This document shows positions 45,670 through 56,641 of a stretch of 64,000 bases of DNA, piece by piece. The notes beneath the pieces were generated by a model. The model saw nothing but the letters and a program-made list of their open reading frames with translations. It was not told where the DNA came from and did no database searches. Origin of the DNA: Tanypteryx hageni (Eukaryota > Arthropoda > Insecta > Odonata > Petaluridae); the NCBI GenBank assembly GCA_028673005.1, contig CM054116.1, positions 21,863,840 through 21,927,839 on the forward strand. Reading direction: 5' to 3'. A program made the translations under genes and the position numbers. Within the stretch, counting starts at the first letter, position 1, and each line of letters starts with the position of its first letter.

Positions 45670-48072
45670 CAGTGGCGGCTCGTGTATAGGCACTGCGGAA
45701 TGCAGCACCCCCTATTTCCACTTGATATTATCGATAACATTTAATATAATGAGTCCTTTTTTCTTTAATTGTTTCTTTATTTTTGTAGTACAATATATAT
45801 TCCTTAAGCTTAATGTCAGTACTTCAGTAGCCATCCCCCAGTTTATGAAAAAGATACAAAAATCTTTGTATGGAACTGTGCGCTTCACAGTGCCAGCGAC
45901 GTGGTGTTTGACTGTTGTGCTCATGCGCACATAGGAGGGGGGGTTGGGAGGAAGGCGGGACTGCCAGGGAGAGAGAGCACTGTTGCTCTCGCAGTGCTGG
46001 CTCTGGCATGATGGTGGAAGGAAGTTTTTTTTTACTCAGCGTGTGTTGTGCTTAAAAACCGTTTACCATATTCTTGAATGTGATAAAGTGTAGAAGAGTG
46101 TAGAATTAGATTATTATTCTGCTTCCAGCTATTCTATTTGATTCATTTTTTTTCGGTTCTTTTATTTAACAGAAAACTTGAACCATGGCCTTGCATCCCC
46201 AAGAAATAAGTTCTGTGACTGTAAGTGAACTTCAACAGCTTAAGTTTTCACAGCTATCTCTCCATGAGAAAGTTACAGTTAAGAAAAGAGGTCGTTCAAC
46301 ATCTGATATTCTAATATCTCAGGCAGGCAAAAGCAACAACAAGAAATATATTCGTAGCTTTAATTCTGAATGATACCAACGGAAAAGTTGACTTTGCGGC
46401 TGTGAAGTAAAAAATGCACTGTTTTGCTTCCCGTGTTTGCTGTTTGGAGGTGATGTACCATGGACAAAAGATGGTTTTAGAAATATAAACAAAATGAAAG
46501 AAAAAACTGAAAAGCATGAGAAGTCAAAGAAGCACGTTGATAATGTTGTTTCACTGTCACTTTTAGGAACCGTAAGTATTAAGGAGAAACTTGGTGAGGC
46601 ATACAGACTTTCAATCAATGAGCATAATATAAAAGTTAAAAAGAACCGTGAAATATTTGAGTGTTTTTGGGGATTCTTTATTCCAGAAAATCAAACTGCA
46701 GATGGCATATCAAAACGTATTTTAGAACAATTGGACATAATCCTTCAAGGAAATGGACAAAAACTGATAGCTCAGACATTTGATGGTGCAAATGTCATGA
46801 AAGGCAAAAAAGCAGGAGTTCAAGCAAAAATAAAAGCAGTTTATAGTAATGCACATTTCATTCACTGTTATGCCCATCAACTTAATTTAATAATGAGAAA
46901 TGCAGCAAGTATTACACGAAATTTAAGAATATTTTTCTCTAACATTCTGGCTATTCCAACATTCTTCTCAAGATCACCACAACGTGTGTCCATTCTCAAG
47001 AAACATATGGGCGTCAGCATTCCACGTCCATCCTCTACAAGGTGGAATTTCAACATACGGACCATAAACAGAGTTCATGAAAATTTGCAACCTTTAAAAA
47101 ACTGCCTTACTGAAATTCAGTCAACGTCAAATGCAGATCAAACCATTGCAGAAGCAACAGGAATTTTAAAATATCTGAATGATGATAATTTCAAGTTTTG
47201 GTTAGAGCTTTTTCATCAGATTATGCCTCATGTTGAAATAATTTACAACCAAATGCAATCTCGAGAAATTAGTGTGTTTAAAGTTAATGAATATATAACA
47301 AATTTCAAAACTGCTATTTTAGAATTGAGAAACTCAAAGTACTGTGAGAATCCTTCAAAGACACTCATGGCAGAAGCTAAGGAAGTGTGTGACTATATAT
47401 GTGTTGATATAATGGACAGATATTCTTCCACTAAACACTTAGTAGCTGCTAAATTGTTCAACAAGAAATGCTTCACTAGATTTAAGAATGAACATCCCAC
47501 AAAAGAGATAGTACTGACCACTGAAGCTTATCCCATGATTGACAAAGAAAAGCTTGAAACTGAACTAAAAGTATTCTATTGTAGGACTGATATTCATGAA
47601 TATTGCAAATTAATTGAGCTGCTGAAATTTATCTTGGAAAATAATCTAGATGATGTTTTTAGTGAAATTACGAAACATAAAAATCCTCTTGAATATTCCC
47701 ATGACTACATCAGAGGCACAGAGCGCTGCTTTTCAACATTGAAAAGAATAAAAACTTTTTTAAGAAGCTTTATGAATTCGGAAAGACTAAATGCGCTTGC
47801 AGTACTTTCAAAGGAGAAAATTATTGAACTTTTTGCGCAAATTAAAACAAGAAGAATGGATTTCATTTTTAAATGAATAGATCAAGCTTGAACTGTAACA
47901 ATTTAAGTTAAAGTAAGTAAAAAATGTTTGGTTTTTTTTGTTAAGATTTTATCAAGTTCCTGAATAAATTTTCTTTTTATACATGTTTTTTTCCTTTTAC
48001 ACAATTTTAAAACAAAGGCTAAAAATTTTCTGGATCAGCACCCCCACTAATTTTAGCTACGAGCCGCCACTG
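45670..48072 (+). mobile_element. Complete 2.4-kb hAT element with perfect target duplication
   Basis: Terminal inverted repeats CAGTGGCGGCTCGT (left) and ACGAGCCGCCACTG (right) are perfect over 14 bp. Identical 8-bp duplications CTTTCATA lie at 45662-45669 and 48073-48080. It encloses one transposase gene on the + strand (46185-47876). About 0.7 kb downstream of the last candidate poly(A) signal of the SH3BP5-like gene. The perfect duplication indicates recent insertion. Confidence 0.97.
46185..47876 (+). pseudogene. hAT transposase (ZMYM1/TTF-finger type), two TGA stops and internal deletion
   Basis: One continuous reading frame from ATG 46185 to TGA 47874-47876, 563 sense or broken codons, interrupted only by in-frame TGA at 46371 and 46389. 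Both lie where TTF-type zinc fingers of this family carry Trp (TGG), so both look like single G-to-A changes. Visible parts: TTF finger residues around CGCEVKNALFCFPC (near 46395-46436); ERKNR-like linker; TFDGANVMKG with a catalytic Asp and HCYAHQLNL (near 46777-46893); and the hAT C-terminal dimerisation segment RCFSTLKRIKTFLRSFMNSE (near 47731-47790). The segment between the linker (VKKNREIFE) and FWGFFIPENQTADGI is much shorter than in relatives, and the block with the first catalytic Asp appears to be missing. Hence inactive on two counts. Confidence 0.92.
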
Positions 48073-48080
48073 CTTTCATA

Positions 48081-48989
48081 CCAGGTCGTATTCACTGAAA
48101 TTATCTAAATCTGAGATTTTTTAAATATAACCTCCTATTTAACTCTATATGAATGTTAAATTATTAAATTCATTAGGTAAAAACAAAATTTTGGTTCATT
48201 TAAGTTTTAGTAAGCGAAAATGGACAAAACAAAATAAATTAACAAAAGGCATATATTATTTATCTGAAAATAAAGAGAAACAATAATTCAACAGATAGAA
48301 ATGTGAAAAGAAAAGGGCTGCAAACAAAAATATAAAACTTGTACCGAGGAGCAAAGTATATCATATGAAAAATGGTCTTCAAATGAGACCTTTCTGAAGG
48401 TTTGAGTGCTTTACCTGACGAAATGGAGGGTGCGAAATTTTAAAAGCAGAAAGGGAACTGCGTAGAGCACGTCATCTATAGATGGTGCTTTGATCTCGGC
48501 AAATTCTGAGCATCATCTATTGATGCCACTCTACTTGAATGTGTTAAGGTCAGTAGGCAACTTAAACTAAAAAATTTCAAGGTTTGGGCATCATATTATG
48601 CATTGATTCATTTCAACGTATGACTGTTAATAAAAAAGAAATGTATCTACACACAAGAATGTTCTTACTGGGAAACAAAAGTTACTTTATTTTTTAGAAT
48701 TCATGTGTGAACTCAGACATTAAATTTTATCAGATAGCTTGGCATATAAAAGAAACATTTTGTCAAAGCTATTCTCATATTGTTATTCATCTTTGTCCAG
48801 AATTGATTTGCGACTTAATTTAATAATTTTCACCATATAAAAGCCAGATTTACTCAAATACAGTAAAAGTCTGGTCTACCAGCAAAGTCACTCTAAGGGT
48901 AAGTTCAAACCGAATGCACAAATTTACAATAGAAGAAGAAATTCATAGAGCAACTAGGATCTCTGCTTGTGGCACCTAGATGGAAGAAG
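48081..48989. other. AT-rich intergenic DNA, nothing recognised
   Basis: No open frame of interest, no repeat edge. CpG-poor like the gene to its left. Confidence 0.4.
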
Positions 48990-49043
48990 AGACTGCTTAG
49001 TCTCAATCTCACCCCAATAAAGATGCAAATCTATCCATCTATA
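48990..49043 (+). repeat. Retroposon 3' end, copy D
   Basis: GAGACTGCTTAGTCTCAATC then CACCCCAATAAAG and a CTATCCATCTAT tail. Same core as copies at 8221, 53221 and 53341 but in the opposite (+) orientation. AATAAA at 49016-49021. Confidence 0.6.
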
Positions 49044-49322
49044 GTGCTTAAGCCCATCCCTCACTTTGTGAAGCATTTTTGCTTGATCCGTGAGCTACTC
49101 ACATCAACCTCTCCCTTTCCTCACTCCAGGTAAGATGGCACTACATGCTTTAATTTTGGATCGCAATTCTTGGTAAAGTCATCTAAAATGAGAAGTACTT
49201 GTTTAATTATTTAAAGACCAATAATTAATTTACTAAACCTATATGTGAAATTCTTATTTATTTTATTAATTAAATGGGTAACAAAATTTCCGACATGGAC
49301 AAAATGACCATGCACAACTCTT

Positions 49323-49810
49323 AAGGGTGGTTCACACTAAGGGACAAGTCTCAGTCAAGATAAGAACAGGGCACGGAAACTTTTTGGTGAGAGCATTCAC
49401 ACTTGTAGGTAGGTAGGCCACAGACATACTTTGGTTAGAGGATTAGCACATTGTATCAAGATGTTGTACATTTCAGATGTGGAAGTATTTATTTAGGCAA
49501 CAATATGCAAAGAAATACAGAAAAAAGAGAATCTGGGTGCATGATATATTTTTGTCAAGATGTAACGAGGGCTAACGCTATACAGTATCAAAGACTGCGC
49601 CAAGATCCCATGAAACAAACAGTATTTCCGCATGAGTATTTTGACACACTGTTGGGTTATATCAGGCCAAAAATAGAAACAATACTCAAAATTTCATCCC
49701 AGCATTACTGCCGAAGAATACTTGGAAGTATGTTTACGGCAAGTGGTAATAATTATTTTTGTAATTTCTATTGCAAAACTAGCAAATATCTCATCAAAGT
49801 TGATGGGTAA
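49323..49810 (+). pseudogene. PIF/Harbinger transposase 5' fragment
   Basis: The left terminus AGGGTGGTTCACACTAAGGG follows TTA, the usual 3-bp target of this superfamily. The open frame 49451-49810 (119 codons) has RLRQDPMKQTVFPHEYFDTL then LGYIRPKI, matching the N-terminal alpha-helical region of Harbinger transposases. SMFTASGNNYFC matches the later RFLASGNSY motif. The DDE catalytic domain and right terminus are absent. Confidence 0.6.
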
Positions 49811-50306
49811 AAAAAGGAAAATAGATTTGATCATAATTTGGTGATATTTTCGATTGTAGTCTCTCCTTTCATCTAACTGCTGTTAATGGAACTTCGAGTT
49901 CATTCCCCGGCCAATCATCTTCAACATTCTTCAGGCATCTTCTCAATATCATCATCCATTTTAATGTCACTTTACTCTTTAACTGATAGCTAATATTGTT
50001 TACTACACTCAACTTTCTATGATTTAAATTATAGGGGCTTGTTTATGTCGACAATACTGCTATTGTTGCTTACAACCTAGGCTGACAACGTAAATTCATT
50101 AATTAAGCAATTTGATCACAGAATTGGTCTATTTTACTTTAATTCATATGTTTTATTTTCCAAAGCTAAATAAATTATTTTTTAACAAAATGTTTCTTAT
50201 GGATCATATGCAATAGAGTAATTTGCAGTATTGCTGCCTGCATCACCACAGTTGAGGATGACATGATGATTTAACTAATTATTATAATTTAATTAAATTA
50301 ACTAAA
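49811..50306. other. AT-rich DNA, nothing recognised
   Basis: No coding or repeat signal beyond the neighbouring mobile elements. Confidence 0.4.
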
Positions 50307-51842
50307 TCTTGACTAATAAATATTTTGAAGAATTTGTTTGTATGCTTGTTTGTGCATTTATAACTCAACAACTACAGAACATAGAAGTAAGAAGAAGGTG
50401 CCATTTAACCACAATAAAAAGTTAAGCAAAATTAAAACTGACTTTAACACATTTTTAATTTTTAAAAATGTTTTTCTTTTGATTTTTCCCATTTAAATAA
50501 CACAGTAATGAGCATATTGTTGGATTGGCTGAGCTGCTAGCATATACTTTTAATTGCTCTTCATCTAAACAATCTACATGACAACTGTTATAAACGATGT
50601 ACCTTATAAACTAAAAGAAAGAAACATTAAGGTTGCTAAAAGAGGAAAATCATGAACAAATATTTGGAAGATCAGCTATAGAGTAACACAACCAAATTGC
50701 TTCCAATTTCTACCATAATTACTACATTTTTTATATATTTGATATTTCATCTACGATTTATTAACATATGTTTGATTATGGAATTATTTTCAAACATCTG
50801 GTTAATTGTTTCAAAAGGTAGGTGGAAGTCAGTTTAATGTGCAATTTTAAGTATTTTCATTCTCTAAAAACTTTATATATAATCTGCATATTCCCTATAA
50901 TTGACAGGGAAATTTGTTTTTTCATAAACAATGGAAATTAATAAAGTGAAAGATATCACAGAAGGTACAATAAGAAAACTTTTATAATAGTTCTTTAATT
51001 CTGACCAAAATATAACCATTAACTTCTTACTCCCTTAAATACCTATATGTACATTTTGTATTCTCTTCAACTGAATATTTGTATGCATCAATTAAGCCAC
51101 TTATTAGATTATAACAACACTTTTCATGTCAAACCAACCCACTTTTAATCGCCAAATTCGATTTCAAAGTCGAGAAACTCATTTTGTTTTATAGATTTGA
51201 CTTTAAAATATTCACATGACAAATTAAATGCACAAAATTAGCCTTTGCATGGGATAATGTATGGTTAAGCTAAATTTGAATATATCTTCAAACGTGTTTC
51301 CACTGGTTGAATCCCTAGAGCTTACAATTCCTGCCCAAGGTTTTAATGTTTTTGAGATTCATGACCACATAAAATGTTGCAGTTTCTTCCACTGGAAATT
51401 TCAGTGAAATAACTAGGTATATTTTTAAAGTGATTCCATCTATTGTTTATTATATATGATAAAAATACAGTCGCCAATTTGTTAATAAATATTAATTTAA
51501 TCTTTAAAATACAATGATTCAATTTAAAAGACTGCAATTCCAATCTGGTTTGCCTTTGCCATGTCAACCAACAAAGCACAAGGATATTCTTTTAAAGTTG
51601 CAGGTGTTGATTTGTCAATCAATTGCTTTGTCCATGCACAACTATATGAAGCTACATCAAGAGTAGGATGCGGGAAAAATTTATTTTTTTGGGCAAAAGA
51701 TGGCAAGACAAGAAATATTGCATACCATCAAGCATTGCAATAAAAATTAAATTAGTTTCATTTCTTGGTTTTATTCTCAAATCTTCCTCAATATTTTTAA
51801 TCTTGATTTAAAAACCCGAGCAACGCCGGGTATATTTGCTAG
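50307..51842 (+). mobile_element. Helitron remnant, ~1.5 kb
   Basis: The right end is diagnostic: ACCCGAGCAACGCCGGGT forms a 5-bp stem with 8-nt loop, followed 8 nt later by CTAG and a host T at 51843. The left end is proposed at TCTTGACTAATA after an A (50306), followed by TTTGTTTGTATGCTTGTTTG and AACTCAACAACTACAGAAC, like many arthropod Helitron starts. The interior carries the last part of a Pif1-type helicase. The left boundary is less certain than the right. Confidence 0.75.
51510..51742 (+). pseudogene. Helitron Pif1-like helicase C-terminus
   Basis: The frame from ATG 51561 reads MSTNKAQGYSFKVAGVDLS, then CFVHAQLYEATSRVG, LFFWAKDGKT and a terminal ALQ stop at 51741-51743. This is the conserved C-terminal motif of Helitron helicases (TINKxQGQTLKVAGVDL, HGQLYVALSRV). 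Just upstream, CAATTC...TTTGCC would restore the QF..LAFAM motif only with one extra base, so there is a 1-bp deletion near 51550. No Rep domain or earlier helicase motifs remain. Confidence 0.85.
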
Positions 51843-51941
51843 TAAAAATATTTTTCAAATAATTACTTTGTATTTCCCACTGAAAGGGAAGGAATAAATT
51901 TAATAATTTTCTAAAAATCAATATAAAAGTCATATAGCATT

Positions 51942-52596
51942 TTAAATTAATCCACTAATAAAAGTGCTATATGTAACCATAAGTTTCATTGATGACCGTA
52001 GGTAATATTTTATCAATTTTAGTTTACTAAAAGAACACTCTCCAGTCGAAATTGATGTGGCAAATGTCAGAAAAATTCTCAGTAAAATTTCCACATTAGA
52101 AAATGAACTTAAAAGTTTGTATTCGTAAAAAAATCCTAAAATTTCTTTCTGCATAATTTTTACACTTTATGTCGAAAGCAGGTGGTGTTTCAAACTGCGA
52201 ACTTCTTCGATTAACTCACATTCAACCACATCATTTTTGTACATACTAGCAGCATTTTTAATGGAATTTATAATTTCATCTTTGTTCATGTTATATATAG
52301 CACAATTTAAAAATTTAAAAGCATTATCAATTTCTTATAAAGATGTAAATCATACAGACAATTGCGTTTGAAGAGAATCTATTGCCATATGTACTGCATC
52401 ATAGAGAGTATTTCTGTTGTTTCAGTTATTGAGGGAGCTACAATTTCCATCTTGTCATGAAATTTCCTCTTTCTTCCTCTTATTTTCATGTAACTCACAT
52501 TTTACCTAGTGTATAATAAGACTTCCATTTGGCGCCCCCTTAAAAAGCTGTGCTTTAGGCATGTGCCCAAGTTGCCCTGCCCTCACTACAGCTCTG
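51942..52596 (-). pseudogene. hAT transposase C-terminal remnant (second hAT family)
   Basis: The minus-strand frame 52154-51942 contains LLRIFLTFATSISTGECSFS followed by KLKLIKYYLRSSM, the hAT dimerisation motif with the conserved Ser/Lys/Leu spacing. At the + strand right edge, CCTGCCCTCACTACAGCTCTG ends at 52596; reversed it is CAGAGCTGTAGTGAGGGCAG, a hAT terminus, preceded by GGCGCCCCCTTAAAAAG. The coding region between is decayed. The other terminus was not found. Confidence 0.75.
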
Positions 52597-52674
52597 ATGC
52601 TATATCTCTTTAAATAATGAGCTGAGAAATCTGGTCATGCTTGACTAATATGAACTATTTATGATTGACTAATT

Positions 52675-52925
52675 TTTAAAAAATTTTCCTAGTAGGTAAA
52701 AGATTGAAATTTGGTAGGAATTTTTGATTCTTTTAGTAAAAGCCGTTTACAAAAACACCCAAAAAAAGATCCGGGTTCAACTCCAGTTCTTTTTCCCATA
52801 ACATAAAAAGTAAACATCGATTTTTCAACATAGAGGTTTTTACTCTTTTGCAAATTAAAATTTGAAAGAATTAACCTATGAACTTTGGATTTGAACCATT
52901 TTAAAGAAAAATAAATAAAGTATCT
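52675..52925. repeat. Dispersed repeat shared with 22900-23140
   Basis: Shared landmarks in the same order: TTGAAATTTG, CGGGTTCAACTC (GGGTTCGACTC in the other), CATAACATAAAAAGTAAA (TAAGATAACACGTAAAAA), TTTTTACTCTTTTGCAAATT (TTTTCTTCTTTTTGAGATT), GAATTAACCTATGAACTTTG (GAACTAACCTACGATATTCG) and TTGAACCATTT (CTTAACCATTT). About 240 bp, strongly diverged. The family is unknown. Confidence 0.6.
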
Positions 52926-53112
52926 TTTTCTTATTGTCACATGTGGCCTATGATTCAAAATCGCACAAGTAATACATTTAAATCATATTTGTTGGAAAAA
53001 TTTCAGTTTTTTAACGATATGTTTTCTTGCCAACCATGTCATTGTTAAACCTTGAGATTTAATTGTCATCTCAATCCTTATACTATATGCATAAAGAAAG
53101 CATGCTTTGAAT

Positions 53113-53480
53113 GCTTTAATAGGAGAGAGGAAAAAAGGGAGAGGCAGAGGATGAGAGAGAGAGAAAGTGAGAGAGGAGAGAGAGCGAGGGAGACAGGGAA
53201 GGAGGGAGAAATAGATAGATAAATAATAATGGTCTTTATTAGGGCAAGATTGAGACTGGGAAGTCTATTTTTTCAGAGAAGGAGAGATAGTGAGGAAGAG
53301 AGATAAAAAGAGAGAGACAGAGAAGGAGGGAGAGGGGGAGAGACAGATAGATAATGTTTTTTATTGGGGTGTGATTGGGACTAGGAAGTCTATTTATCCT
53401 GAGAAGGGGAGAGGGAGGGAGAATAGGAGGGAGGAAAGTAGGAGACAGGAAGAGAGAAAAGGAGGAAGAATGGGAAGTGC
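53113..53480. repeat. GA-rich array with tandem retroposon tails (copies B, C)
   Basis: Purine tracts GAGAGAGAAAGTGAGAGAGG surround two copies of the same minus-strand 3' end: 53221-53270 and 53341-53400. Each is preceded on the + strand by GATAGATA-type tetranucleotides and contains TTTATT(A/G)GGG, GATTG(A/G)GACT and GGAAGTCTATTT. Their period is 125 bp, so the second arose by tandem duplication rather than a separate insertion. Confidence 0.75.
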
Positions 53481-53593
53481 CTTAAATTTAATACTTAATC
53501 CACGCACACCCATCATATTTGACGGGAAATTTCGCTAGTAACTCATACTGATTTTGAGACCGTGACTAAATTTTAATTTTCCCTTTTAGTATG

Positions 53594-54529
53594 CAGAGGG
53601 CTGGATTATGGCCTAGGCACTATAGGCACTGTGCCCAGGGTCTATATAAAGTCTAAACAGAAAAATGCTAACATAAATGTTTTTTTCATGAATTAAAATT
53701 CATTCCATGTGTTAGTTCTAGTTATTTAGTATAAACTGGTTGGTACAGTGCTCGCATTGAAGCTGGCTGATAGTGTAATAGTACTGCTGCACATGTCATT
53801 ATGCCAGTTGCCAAGATAGACAACATAATGCCCACTGATTTACAGGGGAAATCTAATTAAAATAATAAGTGTTCTTGAAAAATCAATAATTTTCCACAAT
53901 TAAACATCATTTTATAGATGGTGAGTATAGGTAAACAGACACTCTAAGCGCAAATGATGAAGTGCACTTTATTTACTAACATTTTTTATTTTTTATTAAG
54001 AACAACGGAAGCATAAGATATTTGTGAAAAAGTCTTGAAACAGAATTTAGTGAAAATTTAAAACTTTAATTATTTTTCGTATTACATAAGGTCAAATGTC
54101 TGTTTGCCCTCTATCGTCGGGGCAGATATATCTGACACTTTCCGCTGCAAAAACAGTAAAACGTGTCTATTCTGTTCTCAAGCGCGTAAAATATAGGTTA
54201 CGTTCCAACCTAGACCAGGACAAAGTGAGGGATCTATCAATTTTACCATAGAATTTAAACTTAGTTAAAATTATCGAAAGTTTCGCTAGAAGAAAAGCAC
54301 GAAAAGGCCATGGCCTGTAGTTATGTTTTATGTTTAATAATTATTTGCGCACCTCGTTTATTTTTAAATATTATATCTATTTTTTATAATATTACAAATC
54401 AATGTGTTATACAAAGTCGTTTTCGCATTACATAAATCCAAATTCATCCACTCCCCAACATTTTTCTGTGTATCAGGGACCAACACTCAACGCTGGTCTA
54501 GGGTCCCGCAAACTCTTAATCCGGCTCTG
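53594..54529. mobile_element. 936-bp hAT-like element
   Basis: Left terminus CAGAGGGCTGGATTATGGCC; right terminus AACTCTTAATCCGGCTCTG, the inverse of CAGAGCCGGATTAAGAGTT. CAGAGCCGGATTAAG is a widespread hAT terminus. Target duplication is not recognisable (flanks TTAGTATG and GATATAGC). Interior AT-rich with no transposase. Confidence 0.7.
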
Positions 54530-56608
54530 GATATAGCTATATGTTATTAAGTCGTCCCATTACAAATCATGCGCATATTCCACATGTTTACGATGAATGA
54601 ATATCAATGAATGTCGTATTTCTATCATTTTAAGAACAAATGTCGATGATTAAATACGATCAAGCAAGATTAACTCGTATTTTTCTTCCAAATAATTTTT
54701 AGGCCGTTCCTATACTAAGCAACTACGCGCATTTAAACCGGGAAAGTAAATGACACATTATTGTAGTTCGTATTTTTGTTCGAAATTGCCTTGAGGCCGT
54801 TCCTTTACTAAAGCAATAACGCGCTCGTTCCTCCCCCCTGTTTGATGTTACGCATATAAACCGGAGAATTAAATGACACCTTATTGTAAATTACTGGCAA
54901 CTTTGTGCTTCATCTCGCGAAGTTTCCGAAGAAAAATGTTTCAGGTCGGAATAATTAAGTTGTCATTCGCATTCGTTTTCTAAGAGGAACTTCAGTTGGT
55001 GAGAAGATCGCGACCACAATATTCTTCTGATGCATCTAACTACGTATCTCGATACGCCCTGATCGCGTCCGTTCCAACGTAGTGCGTCCGATGCCTTATA
55101 TCGAAATCTGTGACTGAAATGGCATTACCGGGACAATCAGGTCGGCCACTAATTTCTTGTACAAATATTAGTGGGAAACGATCCCCGTTACACTCGTCCA
55201 GGTAATAATACGCCTCGAAACTTCAACTCCTCCATCCTGCGGCATTTGGAAAACTCCGTGGAAAATGTTGTCCTCTATTCGAATAAATGTTTCAATCGGT
55301 AACTCGCTCGAAAGAGCGGAGAATATGCTTTATTATTTACTGGCCGGAGTTACACTGCTTCGCTCGGGAAAGGGTTTTCTTTTAATTAGCAAATGATTTT
55401 TATTTCTCGTGCTATTCGGAGAAGAGGTTCACACCTAAAGAAACCATTGAAAAATATTAATCAGGCTTGTGCTCGTGGGTGTATCTCAATGGCGAATCCA
55501 TAATATAATCAAGGCAGACTGCTTTTCCAAGAATATTTGACGTAATCGAGCAGTTCTATTATACTAGGAATTACTCCGAGTACACCATAAGCCCTGAATT
55601 TTCGTTCCTCAATTGTGCGATCGATGTTTACAGTAACATTTACTATTGTATGTATTGTATTGTAATGTTTTCCATTAATATAATTACGCATAAGCGTCTT
55701 AAATACTATTCACATGAATAGATGCACCGAAGCCTTTAAAGCCGAAATAAAATTATGTGGATTGTGGCGATACTATTAGCCAAAACGTAAAAAATAAACA
55801 ACTTCTCGGTTACCGAACAAACGTAAGTAGATGTATCGATTTATGTTGCGATAAATCTTTCAATGTTTCAATGATAAAGGATAACAATGTTCTAATATTA
55901 TTTAAAAATCATTTGGGTCACTTTGAGAGTATTCATAGACTATATTTAACCCATTTGTACCCTGGAAAATGTTGACAAATTTTGCGCTTAAAGGATAATT
56001 TCGAGCGATTTAACATGTTATACGACAAAACATGTACAGAATTAAAATATTCAGTCCTTCTTGTGTAAAATAAGCCATTTCATGTAATCGTAAATTAACA
56101 TCTAGGTATATTTATATTCACGTCAGTGAAGATCTGAATGGCATTTTGGGGTTTCTCTACGACATTTACCATGCATTCTTATGGAAAGAGTATTTCGTTA
56201 ACCCCACGGAGTACGAGAGACCCCACGGTCTGAAATCGTAGACTAAATCCTTCCCTTCGTCCGTAGCTTGGCCCATGAAACTTTTGAATTACACGGCTCT
56301 TATGGTGTCCGAGTTATTATCGCACAAACATTCTCTTTTATATATTACATTATTACCACGAAATCAACCCATATAGCAACCGATATCAACAGTGCACGTT
56401 GTGTATTGTTTGGTATCCATCAACAAACGCTCTACGTTTATAAAACGAAAAGGACTGGGCGATACAAACTATCAGAGAATTTTACATATATTATTAGACA
56501 ATTAGTCAATTTTATCATTTTTGTAGTTATATAGTATTCTTTATTGTTCAAAGTATATTTCTAGTCCTTTTTAATCTACGCGGCATCTTTTTTTAAATTT
56601 ATTTTCAG
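54530..56608. other. Upstream region of the carrier gene
   Basis: CpG content returns to high levels, especially 54900-55330. It contains the third copy of the dispersed repeat (55258-55305: ATGTTGTCCTCTATTCGAAT). A 5' non-coding exon and promoter of the carrier gene probably lie here, because the first coding exon has a splice acceptor at its left edge, but I cannot place them. Confidence 0.45.
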
Positions 56609-56641
56609 GAATAGGTGGCCTGAATTCTTCCGAAGTAAGGA
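56609..56641 (+). other. 5' UTR part of the first coding exon
   Basis: Follows a good acceptor (AAATTTATTTTCAG at 56595-56608), so at least one upstream non-coding exon should exist. It contains the in-frame stop TAG that fixes the start codon. Confidence 0.6.
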
